Of a DNA stretch of 64,000 nt, positions 43,680 to 56,500 are shown piece by piece. The translations under genes were made by a program, and so were the position numbers. The notes beneath the pieces were generated by a model, which had not been told where the DNA came from, searched no databases, and saw only the letters and a program-made list of their open reading frames with translations. This stretch comes from Symsagittifera roscoffensis (lineage: Eukaryota; Xenacoelomorpha; Acoela; Convolutidae), in NCBI RefSeq assembly GCF_963678635.1, contig NC_087062.1:70771345-70835344 (forward strand). Direction: 5' to 3'. Positions within the stretch are counted from its first letter, which is position 1; each line of letters begins with the position of its first letter.

Positions 43680-46670
43680 CGTATATATTTTTTAATAGTA
43701 GGTTTTATAAATTTATTTTTTCCTTTGAGTAATACTAGAAAGCAACAAGGCTGCTCCTATAAAGGAAATCCTTGAATGCTCCAACTATCACTTTAATTCC
43801 GAAATACCAACAAAACAAGTAAACGGCAATCATTTGTCATTTTCCATAAAGCTAACATGATCTCAATTTTTTCAAACTTTGGTACCATCAGGAAGCGACC
43901 GTTTCAGAGAGTTACTAGCTTTACTAGTCATTCAATCAAATAATGCCAACAGACAGTTGGAAAAGAGTCAATGAAAAGAGGAAACCGAAAAACATTCGTC
44001 CTACTTTTACAAAAGTATCAAATTTCAATTTCAAAGTAAAAAATGTCTGGTGCGAAAGCACTATGAATTTCAAAAACATATTTTGGTTGATAAGCTTATG
44101 AGAAAAATAACTCGGAAATCTGAAAATTTATATCCGCATTCGAAACTAGAAGTAATTCTCGGTTTTTCGCGCCATTTTCACTTTCTTAATTGGAGTCGTA
44201 AATTGCAAATGAAACAATATTACCAAACGACGCCTAAAATAAAAGCATCTTCAGCTGCACAGAGGTTCAATTGCAACACTTCAGCTACACAGAAGCTCAA
44301 GCTCCGACAAATAGACCCAACACAATTGTTATCAAAATGGAATTGAAAATCATCTAGACACATTCTAGTTGATCAGCTTTAAAACGTTTGATGCATATAA
44401 ACATTGGCAACAGACAGTTAACTAGAAAAAATGTCAATGAACGCAACGAAACCAAAAAAGGACCGTCTTGTTTTTTGAGAAAAAAAAACTTTCCAAGTTC
44501 AATAGTTATATGGCATCAAAGCTCTTTGTATTGTGAGAACAGTTTGTGGTTGATGCTTTTTATAAAATTAACTCAATTAAAACTAAAAGTCAAGAAAAAA
44601 ATATAATTTGAACCTGAAAAACTTTTAAGAGTTTTCCTGAAAAAGGATCATCACGACCTATATAAGAGTCTTCACTACGTTCATCGACTCTTAAAAACTG
44701 CAGTTTGATTCAAGTTTTCAAGAAATGTCTAACTATTTTAAGAATAGGCAGGATTGTGTCATTCTGAAGCTCCTTTTTTTTATGAAAGCTCATTTGATAA
44801 ACTCGACCAAAAATTTATTGAAAATTTTGCCGACTAGCTACTATTTGGCTGATATTGATAATTTTTTGATAAAGTTAACTCAATTTGAGAAAATTGGATC
44901 AAATAGATCGGTGAAGTTTTTTTCCGCTTGGGAAATTTGAAATTTCCAATCCATTTTCGAAACTAGAAGTCAATTACATTTTTTGAGAACTTTTTTCTTA
45001 TGCATTTACACTTATGCAGTTATGCCCCACCTACCCAAACTTACATTACCCCCCTCCCACACACACCTACCCTTCCCCCTCCTTGACGGTGCGTTTTCAC
45101 GTAACTTTGATCTACTGTTCGTTTTCAAGGTTAGTGTAAATAAGTTATAAGTGGGGAAGAGGGGAGGTGGCAGTAAAAAAAGGAAATAAAAATGGTGGAA
45201 ATTAGTGTGATTGTTTAGGGGGAGGATATACAAGCAGAAAAAAAACAAGAAGAAAACAATAATTTTTTTTTGCTGTGGATAAATTTAAAACACAGTTTAG
45301 CGATTGAATTGCTCAAGTTTTTAATATTCGTTTTCAATAATTTTAAAAAACTTAGGCTCTAACTCCTAAAAGCTATTATAATCCCTTATAATTACTTCAG
45401 GTACACTTATTTCGATTCTTTGTGCATTCCGATGTTATAATCAATTATAATCCAATATTATCGATTTTTTAAAGGTTCTTATTGAGACAGAATATAACGC
45501 TCCAGTTCAATTGATTATTGTTCCGACCATTGAAAATCGGGAGGAATTTTGTATTCGGGAGTGTTTTCGTTTTTTTTCTTCTTTTGTTTTTTTTCTGTTT
45601 GTTGTTTTTCACGCAAAGTTAGCTAACACAAATAATCAGCGGGCAGGGTTGAGTGATATACAATTTTCAAGCCGTTGCAGTGTGATTCGAACCACATTTA
45701 GAAAAAATTTCCGAAAAATTTTCCCAGTGTCGAGAAAAACCGGTTCGAAATTTTGATTTTTCGTCTAATTTCGAGCGAGTGAGCTGGCTTGCATTCGCTT
45801 ATTTATGCTTAATTTAAACCTTGGAAATTTAGTTTCTCTCTAAAAAAGTTAGTTTTTGGAGTTTTTAGCTTCATCTTAAGCATCAGAATTTTTGTTTTGT
45901 TTTTCTTGTTATTTGTCTTCAAAAATTATTTTCCAATTTGCATATTTTACCTGACTGAAGAAAGTGCCTAGGCTCTACTTTTTTGCTCAGATTCTTTTAT
46001 CACACAAAGCAGGAAAAAACTAATTTTATTGAAAAAATAACTTTGTTGTATTTTTTTAAGACTGATCGGAACATTCTGTGCTACTTGCACAGTATCCGGT
46101 TATCCTTGTTAATCATGGAAATTTTTTGCTGCATAATTTGAACGCGATTTCAGCCGAGTATTTCTCCAAGTGCTTCTGAATTTAAATTCATTGTCGATAA
46201 CTTTCGTACATTTAATCGGGAAACGTAAGAGAAAAACGTACCAACTTTAAAAAACGACATTGTAATTTCCGACATTGTTTTGTTCTTGCTGAAACACCTT
46301 AAAAGTTCCGATATCTGAACGTACACCAAAAAAACGCCGTCCATAAAATAATTTCGAAAATTTCATCTGTGGTTTTTGCTCTTACTCATCCAGGTAAACG
46401 TTTTTTGATACATATTTTTTTCTGGTGGGTCGGCTCGCGAAATTTCTGATCATTGTTTGAAGTTCCGATGTTCATTTTCTCGAAATGTTGTTGACTGCTC
46501 TTTCAAATTTTTGAGAGCATGAGAAGAAAATAAGTTTGCTTAAACTCAAAGGTTTCACTAAAAGTTTTAGTTTTTTTGCGCTATATTAGATTTGTCAAAA
46601 ATAAACTAAATTATATGAACTGATTGACTAAAAATTTAAACAAAAGTACCTGGAGGAATTTCGGACGGCA
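43680..46670. other. Repeat-like AT-rich sequence without supported genes
   Basis: Internal similarity between about 43930-44120 and 44400-44600 (CAACAGACAGTT; GGTTGAT; AACTCAATT) shows a degraded tandem repeat. CTATATAAGAGTCTTCACTACG near 44660 resembles 7185-7215. A GC-richer stretch at 45020-45170 has poly-C and poly-G runs. No frame has gene-like composition. Confidence 0.5.
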
Positions 46671-46684
46671 AACGGTCTAATTTC

Positions 46685-46795
46685 TGAGAGAGAGGGAGAG
46701 AGAGAGAGATAGAGAGAAAGCGAGATAGACAGAGAGAGGGAGAGATAGAGAGACAGATAGAGAGAGAGAGAGAGAGAGAGAAAAAGATAGAGATT
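46685..46795. repeat. GA-rich microsatellite
   Basis: About 110 bp of GAGAGA with interspersed GATA and GACA units. The minus-strand frame across it is only Leu and Ser. Confidence 0.95.
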
Positions 46796-47288
46796 TTTCA
46801 TCCAATGCAACCTATCCCAAAAAGTAATTGCATTGGCTTAATTTATATACAATGTTAAGTTTCTATCTGAGATGTAATTGTAAAGTGTATCTAAGCAATA
46901 CATTAATATTTGGCACAAAATATTTTATCACTAAATATTTTTCCAAGCATTAAAAAAGCTTAAATTATTTAATGCATTTACTTGATATTCCTCAAAATTA
47001 GGTTTAGTCTGCATGATTTTTTGTGGGAATATTGCCAAACTGAGATTCCTTTTCTGGAAAAAATCCAAAACTATAAAAAATTATAATATATAGCAAGAAA
47101 CAAATATAAAAATAGAGAAAAAAGCTCGTATCAGGACAAAACTCTGAACGGTCTGACTGTGTTTTAATTTTTATGGAGTAAATTGAAATAAAATAATAAT
47201 GAAAAAAAAAAACTGAAAAAAATTCAAATCATTGCCCAGACTCTATGTAAGAACAAAAGCATAAATTTTGCTCAAAGTAAAAAACCAT

Positions 47289-47522
47289 TTATGGCAAATA
47301 AGCTTCCTTCAACCAATTTGGAATGATGTCTAGTACGGATTCAATCTCTGCTAAAGCGTTGATGCATCGCGCGTAAATTGTCCTAATTGGCCAAACTATT
47401 TGTAAATTGATGTTTAAGCTCCAGAAAAAATTGCTAGTTAAAAAATCGAACTTTGTATGGAGGAGAAAAACCAGCCCGAGCAAAAATGTTCCGTCACTTT
47501 TGTCGAAGGTCTGAATATACAT
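47289..47522 (-). other. Open frame with possible transposase-like end, unassigned
   Basis: The minus-strand frame ends with QIVWPIRTIYARCINALAEI and VLDIIPNWLKEA, less biased in composition than its surroundings. The spacing of W and R before an alpha-helical Ala/Glu segment recalls hAT/ZMYM-type transposase relics, but the similarity is too weak to name. Confidence 0.15.
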
Positions 47523-47769
47523 TTAAAAGAAGGGGGTAGAATTTAAAAGAGCTACCACTTGATGCTAAATATCACTTGGTAGAATTTTGGTTACGATGCA
47601 TTATATTGTTCCAAATTTTGTGTATACTCAAACGATAGAGAACTAGCATGATTGGTTGAGCGGTGAAATGGTTTTAAATAAACAAAAGCGATCAACGTTG
47701 CTGGAAGTGTCGAAGTTCTTTACTCTCTGTTTTTGCATCCCACAAATTGACCAAAAATTGTCTTTGATC

Positions 47770-49290
47770 AAAAGTTGGTATGTTTCAACCGTTGCGACCA
47801 AATTTTGGTATGTTTCGACTTTCTCGGCCAAACTTTGATATGTTTCGACTTTCTCCCAATAAAAAAATCCGGACGGATATATATTTTTTAAAAATTTATC
47901 AGATTCAGCCCGCATAGATATGTTTCGATTTTCTCGACCAAAAATGGGTATATTTTGACTGTCTCGACTCTCTCGACCAAAAAAAAACATTTTTTTTTCG
48001 AAAACCAGAAAAGCAAGGTTCTTTGTATCAGGAGGAAGCCCTAAGACTATCAAGAAGCCCTTCTCGAGGAAACCCATCAGAGGGAAGACCCTGAGCAACT
48101 CCCAACTAATTATTGCTTCGGAGAAGTTGTGGATAATTTCGAAAAAAAAATACAAGAGAAATACTTTTAAAAATCTCATTTTTGAAAATATCTCGTAGGG
48201 TAGGGTTGGGTTGAAATTTGGTAGGGTTGAAATTTGCAATTTATGTTTTGACCGACTCGGCCGAAATTTGGCATGTTTCAACCGTCTCAACCTAGGTTCT
48301 AAATATTTTTACAATGTTCGACTTACGTTTCGACTGTGCTCATCCTGTTTTGACTTTGCTCGACCTATGTTTCTACTTTCTCTACTTATGATTTGATTTT
48401 CTCGACTTATGCTCGACAGTGCTCAATTTTCTCGACTTTCTCGATTATCAAAAACATTAGTAACTTGTCAAAATTATAAGGCTTTTCAGTTGATTTGTTG
48501 TGATGATGCTTGATATGAGAAAAAACTAAAAAAACCTGCAAAGTGCAAACTTGCTCCATCGAAACCTTTTTTTTAATTGAAACTCTCAACTTTGAGAAGA
48601 TGAAAATTTCCTTAATTTTCCAAAACATTTCCAAAACTTCATCAGTTGGAACAACTTTTTGAAACTGAAAATTGCTATGAACAAGACTGCTCGTATATTA
48701 CTGTTTTAGTGATGCTGTTAAAAAAACCTGCAAAGTGCAAAATTGCTCCATCGAAACCTTTTTTTTTAAATTGAAACTCTTAACTTTTATTTTCCTTTAC
48801 AAATCTTTTCTAAAACTGTTGATGTGAAAACTGATATTGGAGGAACTCTCGGTAGAATGTACTTTTTCGTGCCGCGAGAATCCTTAGGTTATCAAAACTT
48901 GAAGGATTCCCTTAAAAATTTTCAGTTATTTGGTAAGCAAATCTCCTCAATAGATTGTTGAGGGATGCAAGTTTCTGACGGAAGTCTTTTCCGAGCAGAT
49001 TTTTTTACTCAAGTTCCAATTGAACTTCAATAAAAACGAAAAATTCGAGAATAAAATAGGTTTTGCCCGTTGTTTCGACTGTGCCCGACCCACGTTTCGA
49101 CTTTCTCGCCCAAACTCAGGTATGTTTCGACTGTGTTCGACCTATGTTTCGACTTTCTCGACCAAAATTGGGTATGTTTTGACTTTGTGCTTGATTTAAA
49201 ATTGCTACTCGACCAGGGATTTTCGGTCGCAATTGCACTTGCTCGACTTTCAAAGTCGAAACATAAGTCGAGCATCTCGACCCGGGATTC
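47770..49290. repeat. Interrupted minisatellite built on GTTTCGACTTTCTCGACC
   Basis: Three patches (about 47770-48000, 48200-48450 and 49065-49280) consist of degenerate 25-35 bp units, typically GGTATGTTTCGACTTTCTCG followed by ACCAAAATT. The patches are separated by unrelated repeats. The motif resembles, in general design, the array at 590-2520 but not in sequence. Confidence 0.75.
48533..48790. repeat. Direct repeat with AAACCTGCAAAGTGCAAA
   Basis: A 65-bp block (AACCTGCAAAGTGCAAACTTGC..ATTGAAACTCT) occurs at 48533-48597 and 48723-48788. The segment following the first copy (GATGAAAATTTCCTTAATTTTCC..) occurs again at 51034-51120. These are dispersed repeats. Confidence 0.7.
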
Positions 49291-49539
49291 TTTGCTTGAC
49301 CATTGCTTCTGTCTTCATTAATAGTCTTCTAGTCTTTTTTCAATATTTACATCCATTTTCAAGCTGCTAAAATTATTTCGAGTCACAGAATTAATATCAA
49401 CGGTTAGTGAAAACTGATTTGAGATATCCTAATCTTGGAAACGAATTCTAAAAAGGTTCTTGCCCGCATCCAGTTTCAAGCGTTAATGATCGATTATATT
49501 ACGATTTTAGTACCAGTCTTAATAAAATTGAGAAACAAT

Positions 49540-50400
49540 CGGTTTTAATCAATTAATAATCGATTATAATCTCTCTTTTTAAAATCAAATTATAATTAAC
49601 TATAATTCATTATAATCGATTATAATCGGTTATTTGTTCTTCTATTTTTCGACACAATTATAAGCGATTATAATTCATTATAATTCATTATTTTTATTCA
49701 ATTTTCTAGTTCATTAGTTTTACACAAAATCCATTATAATCGATTATAATCCATTATAATCGCACAAAATCCTTTTTTTTGTCCATTTTATCTTCGAAGT
49801 TGCATCTAAATTATATATATTTTATGCTTTTTTTAGACGTTGGTTCCTATGAAAAATGAGAAAAATATTTTTAAAGTTTTCCAATTAATTCAACTTTATA
49901 AGTTTTTTTTTCATTTCTTCCCCATTAGAGTTGTTTTGTGATACATTAGAGTTGTTATGTGATGCATTTCAAGCTTTTTAAACACCAAAACATCAGCAAA
50001 TTGGTTTAGCTTCATGATTGATTCGGAAGATTTATTTTTCATATTCCGCGGGAATCTTTGAAAGGATCTCTTTAAAACTTTTGTTTCGTTGTAAAACTTT
50101 GTGTTCAAAGGATCTCTTTAAAACTTTTGTTTCGTTGTAAAACTTTGTGTTCAGATGAAACAAAGTGTTCAAGAGATCTCTCTTTTAGAGATTTTCTTAT
50201 TGACGCAAAAATTTTAACCCATAAGATATAATCCAATATAGTTTTGATTTAACAAAATTTCGGCAAAATTTTTTATTTATCTCTTGGAAAAAATCTCACC
50301 ATTATAATCAATTATAAATCCTTTAAACACCTAATTTTGGTAATTAAAATCAATTATAATTGTCAAAAAGTCATCATAATATTTCCGTTATAATTGATTA
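49540..50400. repeat. Cluster of TTATAATCGATTATAA-type palindromes
   Basis: The words ATAATCGATTATAAT, AATTATAATC and ATTATAATCCATTATAATCG recur many times, densest at 49545-49765. Each is a short near-palindrome around CGAT or AATT. Similar clusters lie at 51830-52690 and 54080-54920. Confidence 0.75.
50059..50152. repeat. Tandem duplication of about 48 bp
   Basis: AAGGATCTCTTTAAAACTTTTG followed by TTTCGTTGTAAAACTTTGTGTTC occurs twice in a row. Related but diverged sequence is near 52330 and 54585. Confidence 0.8.
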
Positions 50401-51270
50401 CTTGCGCCTAAACTTGGATGTAGGCGGTGAATCAATATTGCAGTCGATGATGAAGAAGACAAAAAATCATTTCAGAGTTAATACTATGTTGATTGTTCAT
50501 GCTTATGTTAATATTACCATAAAATAAAATGGCTTGAGCATTCAGCATTAACACTTCGCTTTTTGTTTAAAAAGTGTTCTGGTTTTTATTATGCGCGCTG
50601 TACAATTATACTATTTTTTTAAATCATTTTTTTGTTTTGAGGTTTAACAAACTGAATTGGAGCAAAAAATAGCTTTATTTTGATGGATAAATTTAAGAGC
50701 AAAATCTGTGTATTTTTTTGTCATCTCTCTTTTAAGATTAAAGAGCCTTTATATTTATTTTTCAAAAATTAACGAGACAAACTAAAATTAATTTGCAAAA
50801 CTTTTTATATTGTGCTTTTTTATCGACTTACTTCCCATACAGTGAAATTTTCACAACTAATATAAGTTCAATTGTGTCTTCTATGAACTCACAAATAAAA
50901 TGAAAATAAGGTGTGCCTGCCTTTTGTTTCCCATCTCTGCGCAAAACAATGGTAGGAGAGTTTCTTTTAACGTTTTAGTGATGCTAGAGGATAGTGATTT
51001 CTTGTTTTTTTTGCTATAAAAAGGCAAAGGAGAAGATGAAAATTTCCTTAATTTTCCAAAACATTTCCAAAACTTCATCAGTTGGAGCAACTTTTTGAAA
51101 CTGAAAATTGCTATGAACAAGACTGCTCGTATATCAGGGCAAAAGCCTGGATGATCCGACTGCCCCTCAAACCATATCGAAATGTTTGTGGGAAATTAAA
51201 ATACTGAAAACTTTAAATTTTGGACAGTATCAAAGATCAAGTGTAAGCTTTGAATCGCACAAGGAAATTG

Positions 51271-53475
51271 TGACCGATTAGCTAGCGTCAGTTCAATTTG
51301 GAGCAATTTGTTATGCGGGATGATTCACTACGCTCATTTAATTCCCGTTAAACTTTCAGGTTTATGGATAAAATTATTAGTGCGCGTATACAATTGTTCA
51401 GACCATGATCAGTATAGCAATTTCCAAACTCTCAAAACTTTGAAAAAATTATCGGATGCAAAATATTTTTTTTAAGTTTGATTTTGAGCAGTTCAGCCCA
51501 AAATCTTCAATGAGACTCAATTTTTTTAATAAAAAACTATTATTCCGATCGCCAAAAATCGACTGGATACAAAAGTCAAACCAAGTATATATAATCCATT
51601 TTCTGCAAAAATTGGAGTAACTAGTGAATGGACCTTCAAAAAACGTGAATAACAGACCATTTTTACAAAACTGTGGACCCTCGAAGGATCTATCTCTTCA
51701 TCTGCATGGGGTCAGCTGAGTGTGCATACCATTATAGTAATACCTCGCATCCAGTTACAAGCGTTAATAGTTGTTTATAAATTTATATTAGTTTCACTCT
51801 TACTAAAATTGAGAAAAATTGATCACAACTAATTAATAATTGATTATAACCTCTCTTTTGAAATCAAATTATAATCAAAAACAAAACATTTTAATCAAAT
51901 AAAATTGCGTTTTTTCCAATTTTTTTTTCGATAAATTTTTAATAATTTATAAGTGATTATAATCGATTGTTTCTCCATTTTCTATTTCATTTGTTCTGCA
52001 CAAAAAAACTATTATAATTGAAAATAATCGTTTATAATCCACTTTTGGTGTCTGTTTTGTCTTCGACCTGGGATCTGAACTAATTATTTTTCTAATGTTT
52101 TTTCTAGAATTTTTTTATGTAAAAACTGAGCAAAATTTTTCAATTCAATTCAAGATCATTTCGTGTTTTTGTTTTTTTTTAATTTCTGCTCGAGTAGAGT
52201 CGTTTCTTGTTGCACATTTTAGGTTTTTTAACCTTCAAAATATCAGCATATCGCTTTAGTTTCATGATTTATTTGGAAGAGTAATTTTCCACTAAACGCG
52301 GGATTCTTTCAACTATGATGGCGAAATCTCTATGAAACTTTTGTTTCGTGGTAAGCCTTTGTGTTGAGATGAACCAAAGTGCGACCAGACATCTCATTTT
52401 GATATTGACAAAACAATAAGAGTCCACAAAATATGATTTGAAACATTTTCGGCATTTAAACGATTGTACTCGACTATAATAGATTATTATTGATTTAATG
52501 GATTTTTGTAAAAACTATAATCAATTATAATTTAATATAAAAGATTATAATCTCTTGGAAAGCATCACCATTTTAATGAAAAAAAATCCTTTTAACACTC
52601 AATTTTGGTATATATCATCAATTATAATTGCAGAAATGTTTTACATAACAATTCGTTATAATCGGTTACTCACGCCTAAACTTGGATACGGGCTGCCATG
52701 AGTATGTCTATAACTACTTGTTATGTTAGCGCGCACTAAGTTGAGGCAACAATTTGGTTTTTATAAACTCCATAGTTTTGCCAATAAATAATTTACCAGA
52801 AAATATCTGAGACCAAATAAAGGGCAGTCGGAACATTCAGGGCTTTGTGTAAATAAATAATCAATGGTGAACGGAGAAAAAAAACAAAACGTAATTTTTC
52901 GAAAATTTTTCCAATATCCAATCTTTTCTATACTTTTATCCTGGGGTAGATCTCAAATGTTCTTTGGGGGGGGGGGGATTTTCTGCGCGCAGGGAACTCT
53001 TTGGAAAAAAGGCCAAAAAAGCGTTCCTAGGCACTTTTTGGAAAAATTTGACCAAAAAATTGTGGTTTTTTTTCGATTAGGCGCGCGCTCCTCCCTAAAA
53101 ATTAATATGTCTTTTGGCTTTGAAGGCGCCTTTAGACAAAAATTAGAGTCAGTCAGCCAAAAATTGATATCTCAAAATAGTACAAAGGGAGGATCCTTCG
53201 GGTCGGAGCTCGAATCCCTGATGGAGGGGGAGGGGGGAAGGGTGAAGCGTCTTCCTCTCCCCGCCTACCCTCCTAAATCCGCTGGTCCTTTCATCAGTCC
53301 GAAAAAATTTGTAAGGAAAAAGAAAGTCGGGGGCTCTTTTTCCTTTACCCCCACCTGCAAATTTTATTGAGTATTTTTTTGTTCACATTGTCGGATTTTT
53401 ATGAAATTTGGCATGCGGACTAATAAGTCCATGATAAACATATTTGTCATGGACTTATTCTCATGGTCATGGTCT
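51271..53475. repeat. 2.2-kb tandem duplication, copy 1
   Basis: From TGACCGATTAGCTAGCGTCAG to CATGGACTTATTCTCATGGTCATGGTCT this segment is repeated at 53533-56022, 2262 bp downstream, with only scattered differences. It contains AT-rich palindrome clusters, a poly-G tract at 52968-52978 and MITE-like sequence (52960-53310). The 168-codon frame at 52864-53370 lies in the MITE part and has no recognisable domain. Confidence 0.88.
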
Positions 53476-53532
53476 CCAATTCAAACTTGCCAAACCACTC
53501 GCTAGTTTTTTAGCGCCCCAAAAAAAATATAC

Positions 53533-56022
53533 TGACCGATTAGCTAGCGTCAGTTCAATTTGGAGCAATTTGTTATGCGGGATGATTCACTACGCTCATT
53601 TAATTCCCGTTTTACTTTCAGGTTTATGGATAAAATTATTAGTGCGCGTATACGATTGTTCAGACCATGATCAGTATAGCAATTTCCAAACTCTCAAAAC
53701 TTTGAAAAAATTATCGGATGCAAAATATTTTTTTTAAGTTTGATTTTGAGCAGTTCAGCCCAAAATCTTCAATGAGACTCAATTTTTTTAATAAAAAACT
53801 ATTATTCCGATCGCCAAAAATCGACTGGATACAAAAGTCAAACCAAGTATATATAATCCATTTTCTGCAAAAATTGGAGTATTATGTGATTGGACCTTCA
53901 AAAAACGTGAAGAACAGACCATTTTTACAAAACTCTGGACCCTCGAAGGATCTATCTCTTCATCTGCATGGGGTCAGCTGAGTGTGCATACCACTATAGT
54001 AATACCTCGCATCCAGTTACAAGCGTTAATAGCTGTTTATAATTTTATATTAGTTTCACTCTTACTAAAATTGAGAAAAATTGATCATAATCAATTAATA
54101 ATTGATTATAACCTCTCTTTTGAAATCAAATTATAATTAAAAACAATACATTTTAATCAAATAAAATTGCGTTTTATTCCAATTTTTTTTCGATAGATTT
54201 TTAATAATTTATAAGTGATTATAATCGATTATTTCTCCATTTTCTATTTCATTTGTTCTGCACAAAAAAACTATTATAATTGAAATTAATCGTTTATAAT
54301 CCATTTTTGGTGCCTGTTTTGTCTTCGACCTGGGATCTGAATTAATTATTTTTCTAATGTTTTTTTCTAGACTTTTTTATGTGAAAACTAAGCAAAATTT
54401 TTCAATTCAATTCAAGATCATATCGTGTTTTTTTTTTATTTCTGCTCGGTTAGAGTCGTTTCTTGTTGCACATTTTCGGTTTTTAACCCTCAAAACATCA
54501 GCATATTGCTTTAGTTTCATGATTTATTTGGAAGAGTAGTTTTCCACTAAACGCGGGATTCTTTCTATTAAAATGGCGAAATCTCCTTGAAACTTTTGTT
54601 TCGTGGTAAGCGTTTGTGTTGAGATGAACCAAAGTGCGACCAGACATCTCATTTTGATATTGACAAAAAATAAGAGTCCACAAGATATGATTTGAAACAT
54701 TTTCGCCATTTAAACGATTGTACTCGATTATAATAGATTATTATTGATTTAATGGGTTTTTGTAAAAACTATAATCAATTATAATTTAATATAAAATATT
54801 ATAATCTCTTGGAAAGTATCACCAATTTAATTTAAAAAAATCCTTTTAATACTTAATTTTCGTATATATAATCAATTATAATTGCAGAAATGTTTTACAT
54901 AACAATTAGTTATAATCGGTTACTCACGCCTAAACTTGGATATGGGCTGCCATGAGTATGTCTATGACTACTTGTTATGTTAGCCCGCACTAACTTGAGG
55001 CAGCAATTTGGTTTTTATCAACTCCATAGTTTTGCCAATAAATAATTTACCAGAAAATATCCGAGACCAACTAAAGGGCAGTCGGAACATTCAGGGCTTT
55101 GTGTAAATAAATAATCAATGGTGAACGGAGAAAAAAAAACAATACGTAATATTTCGAAAATCTTTCCAAAATCCAAACTTTTCTATACTTTTATCCTGGG
55201 GCGGGCATTTTATGCGCGCAGGCAACTCTTTGGAAAAAAGGCCAAAAAAAGCGTTCCCAGGCACTTTTTGGAAAAATTTGACCAAAAAATTGCGTTTTTT
55301 TTCGATTAGGCGCGCGCTGCTCCCTCAAAACTAATATGTCTTTTTGGCTTTGAAGACATTTCGGAATTTTATGGCACTGAATGATCCTTTACGTTTTGCT
55401 CCACAAAAGATACTTAAGTAACAAGGATAGCCGGTTACTGTGTTATTAGCACACAATATTCCGACCACAGTTTTAAAAAATTAGTGTCGTATTTTTTGCG
55501 TATTAAGATAAAAGAACTAAACGAACAAATAGAATAAAAAGATCTTGAACGGCATGGCATATTCGACAGTCGTAGTGAAATAGGCAAATGTGACAACAGT
55601 TTTGTTTAATCATTTTGGTAATAATTTATGCATTTTGTTTAATCTGTTATTTTTCACCAATAGCCATTTTGAAAAAATTTAGGGTCAGTCAGCCAAAAAT
55701 TGATATCTCAAAATAGTACAAAGGGAGGATCCTTCGGGTCGGGGGTCGAATCCCTGATGGAGGGGGGGGGGGGGAGGTTGTGAAGCGTCACCCCCCCCCC
55801 CCTCCCCCGCCTACCCTCCTAAATCCGCTGGTCCTTTCATCAGTCGGAAAAAATTTGTAAAGAATAAGAAAGTCGGGGGTTCTTTTTCCTTTACCCCCCA
55901 CATGCAATTTTTATAGAGTATTTTTTTGTTCACATTGTCGGATTTTAATGAAATTTGGCATGCGGACTAATAAGTCCATGACAAACATATTTGTCATGGA
56001 CTTATTCTCATGGTCATGGTCT
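53533..56022. repeat. 2.2-kb tandem duplication, copy 2, with an extra 320 bp
   Basis: Second copy of 51271-53475. It differs by an additional segment at about 55352-55672, absent from copy 1. That segment contains GGATAGCCGGTTACTGTG and ATTCCGACCACAG, which recur near 63207-63245. It also has longer poly-G and poly-C runs at 55757-55808. Confidence 0.88.
55969..56006. repeat. Perfect 17-bp hairpin
   Basis: AATAAGTCCATGACAAA, a CATA loop, and the exact complement. The copy at 53422-53459 has one mismatch. Confidence 0.9.
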
Positions 56023-56255
56023 GTACTGACAATATACTGGTCAATATACTGACCAATTCCCCCTAAATATTGATCAGAACTCAACAACCCCCAATAAAAA
56101 CTGCCAAAACAAAAGAATGAGCCGGGTAAGTTTTGGTAAATTTTTAAGCTTCTTGCTTAGCATCTTGCTATTTATGTTGTTGCGCCTTTCGCAGAGAATG
56201 CGAATTATTTAGCACCTCGAATTTCAGGCCGCACGAAGCTCGCTCATTGGGAATT

Positions 56256-56455
56256 NNNNNNNNNNNNNNNNNNNNNNNNNNNNNNNNNNNNNNNNNNNNN
56301 NNNNNNNNNNNNNNNNNNNNNNNNNNNNNNNNNNNNNNNNNNNNNNNNNNNNNNNNNNNNNNNNNNNNNNNNNNNNNNNNNNNNNNNNNNNNNNNNNNNN
56401 NNNNNNNNNNNNNNNNNNNNNNNNNNNNNNNNNNNNNNNNNNNNNNNNNNNNNNN
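56256..56455. other. Assembly gap (200 N)
   Basis: Run of 200 N. The three open frames spanning it are meaningless. Confidence 0.99.
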
Positions 56456-56500
56456 GTTTTGCAAGTTGTTGAATTTTTCTAACTTTTGATATAAACTTGT

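Noticed and set aside
47643-48290. 215-codon minus-strand frame as a gene
   Set aside because: Much of it is the CGACTTTCTCGACC minisatellite read in one frame. There is no domain or splice context.
52864-53370. 168-codon frame as a gene
   Set aside because: It lies in a dispersed MITE-like repeat with poly-G. The duplicate at 55118 is shorter and broken.
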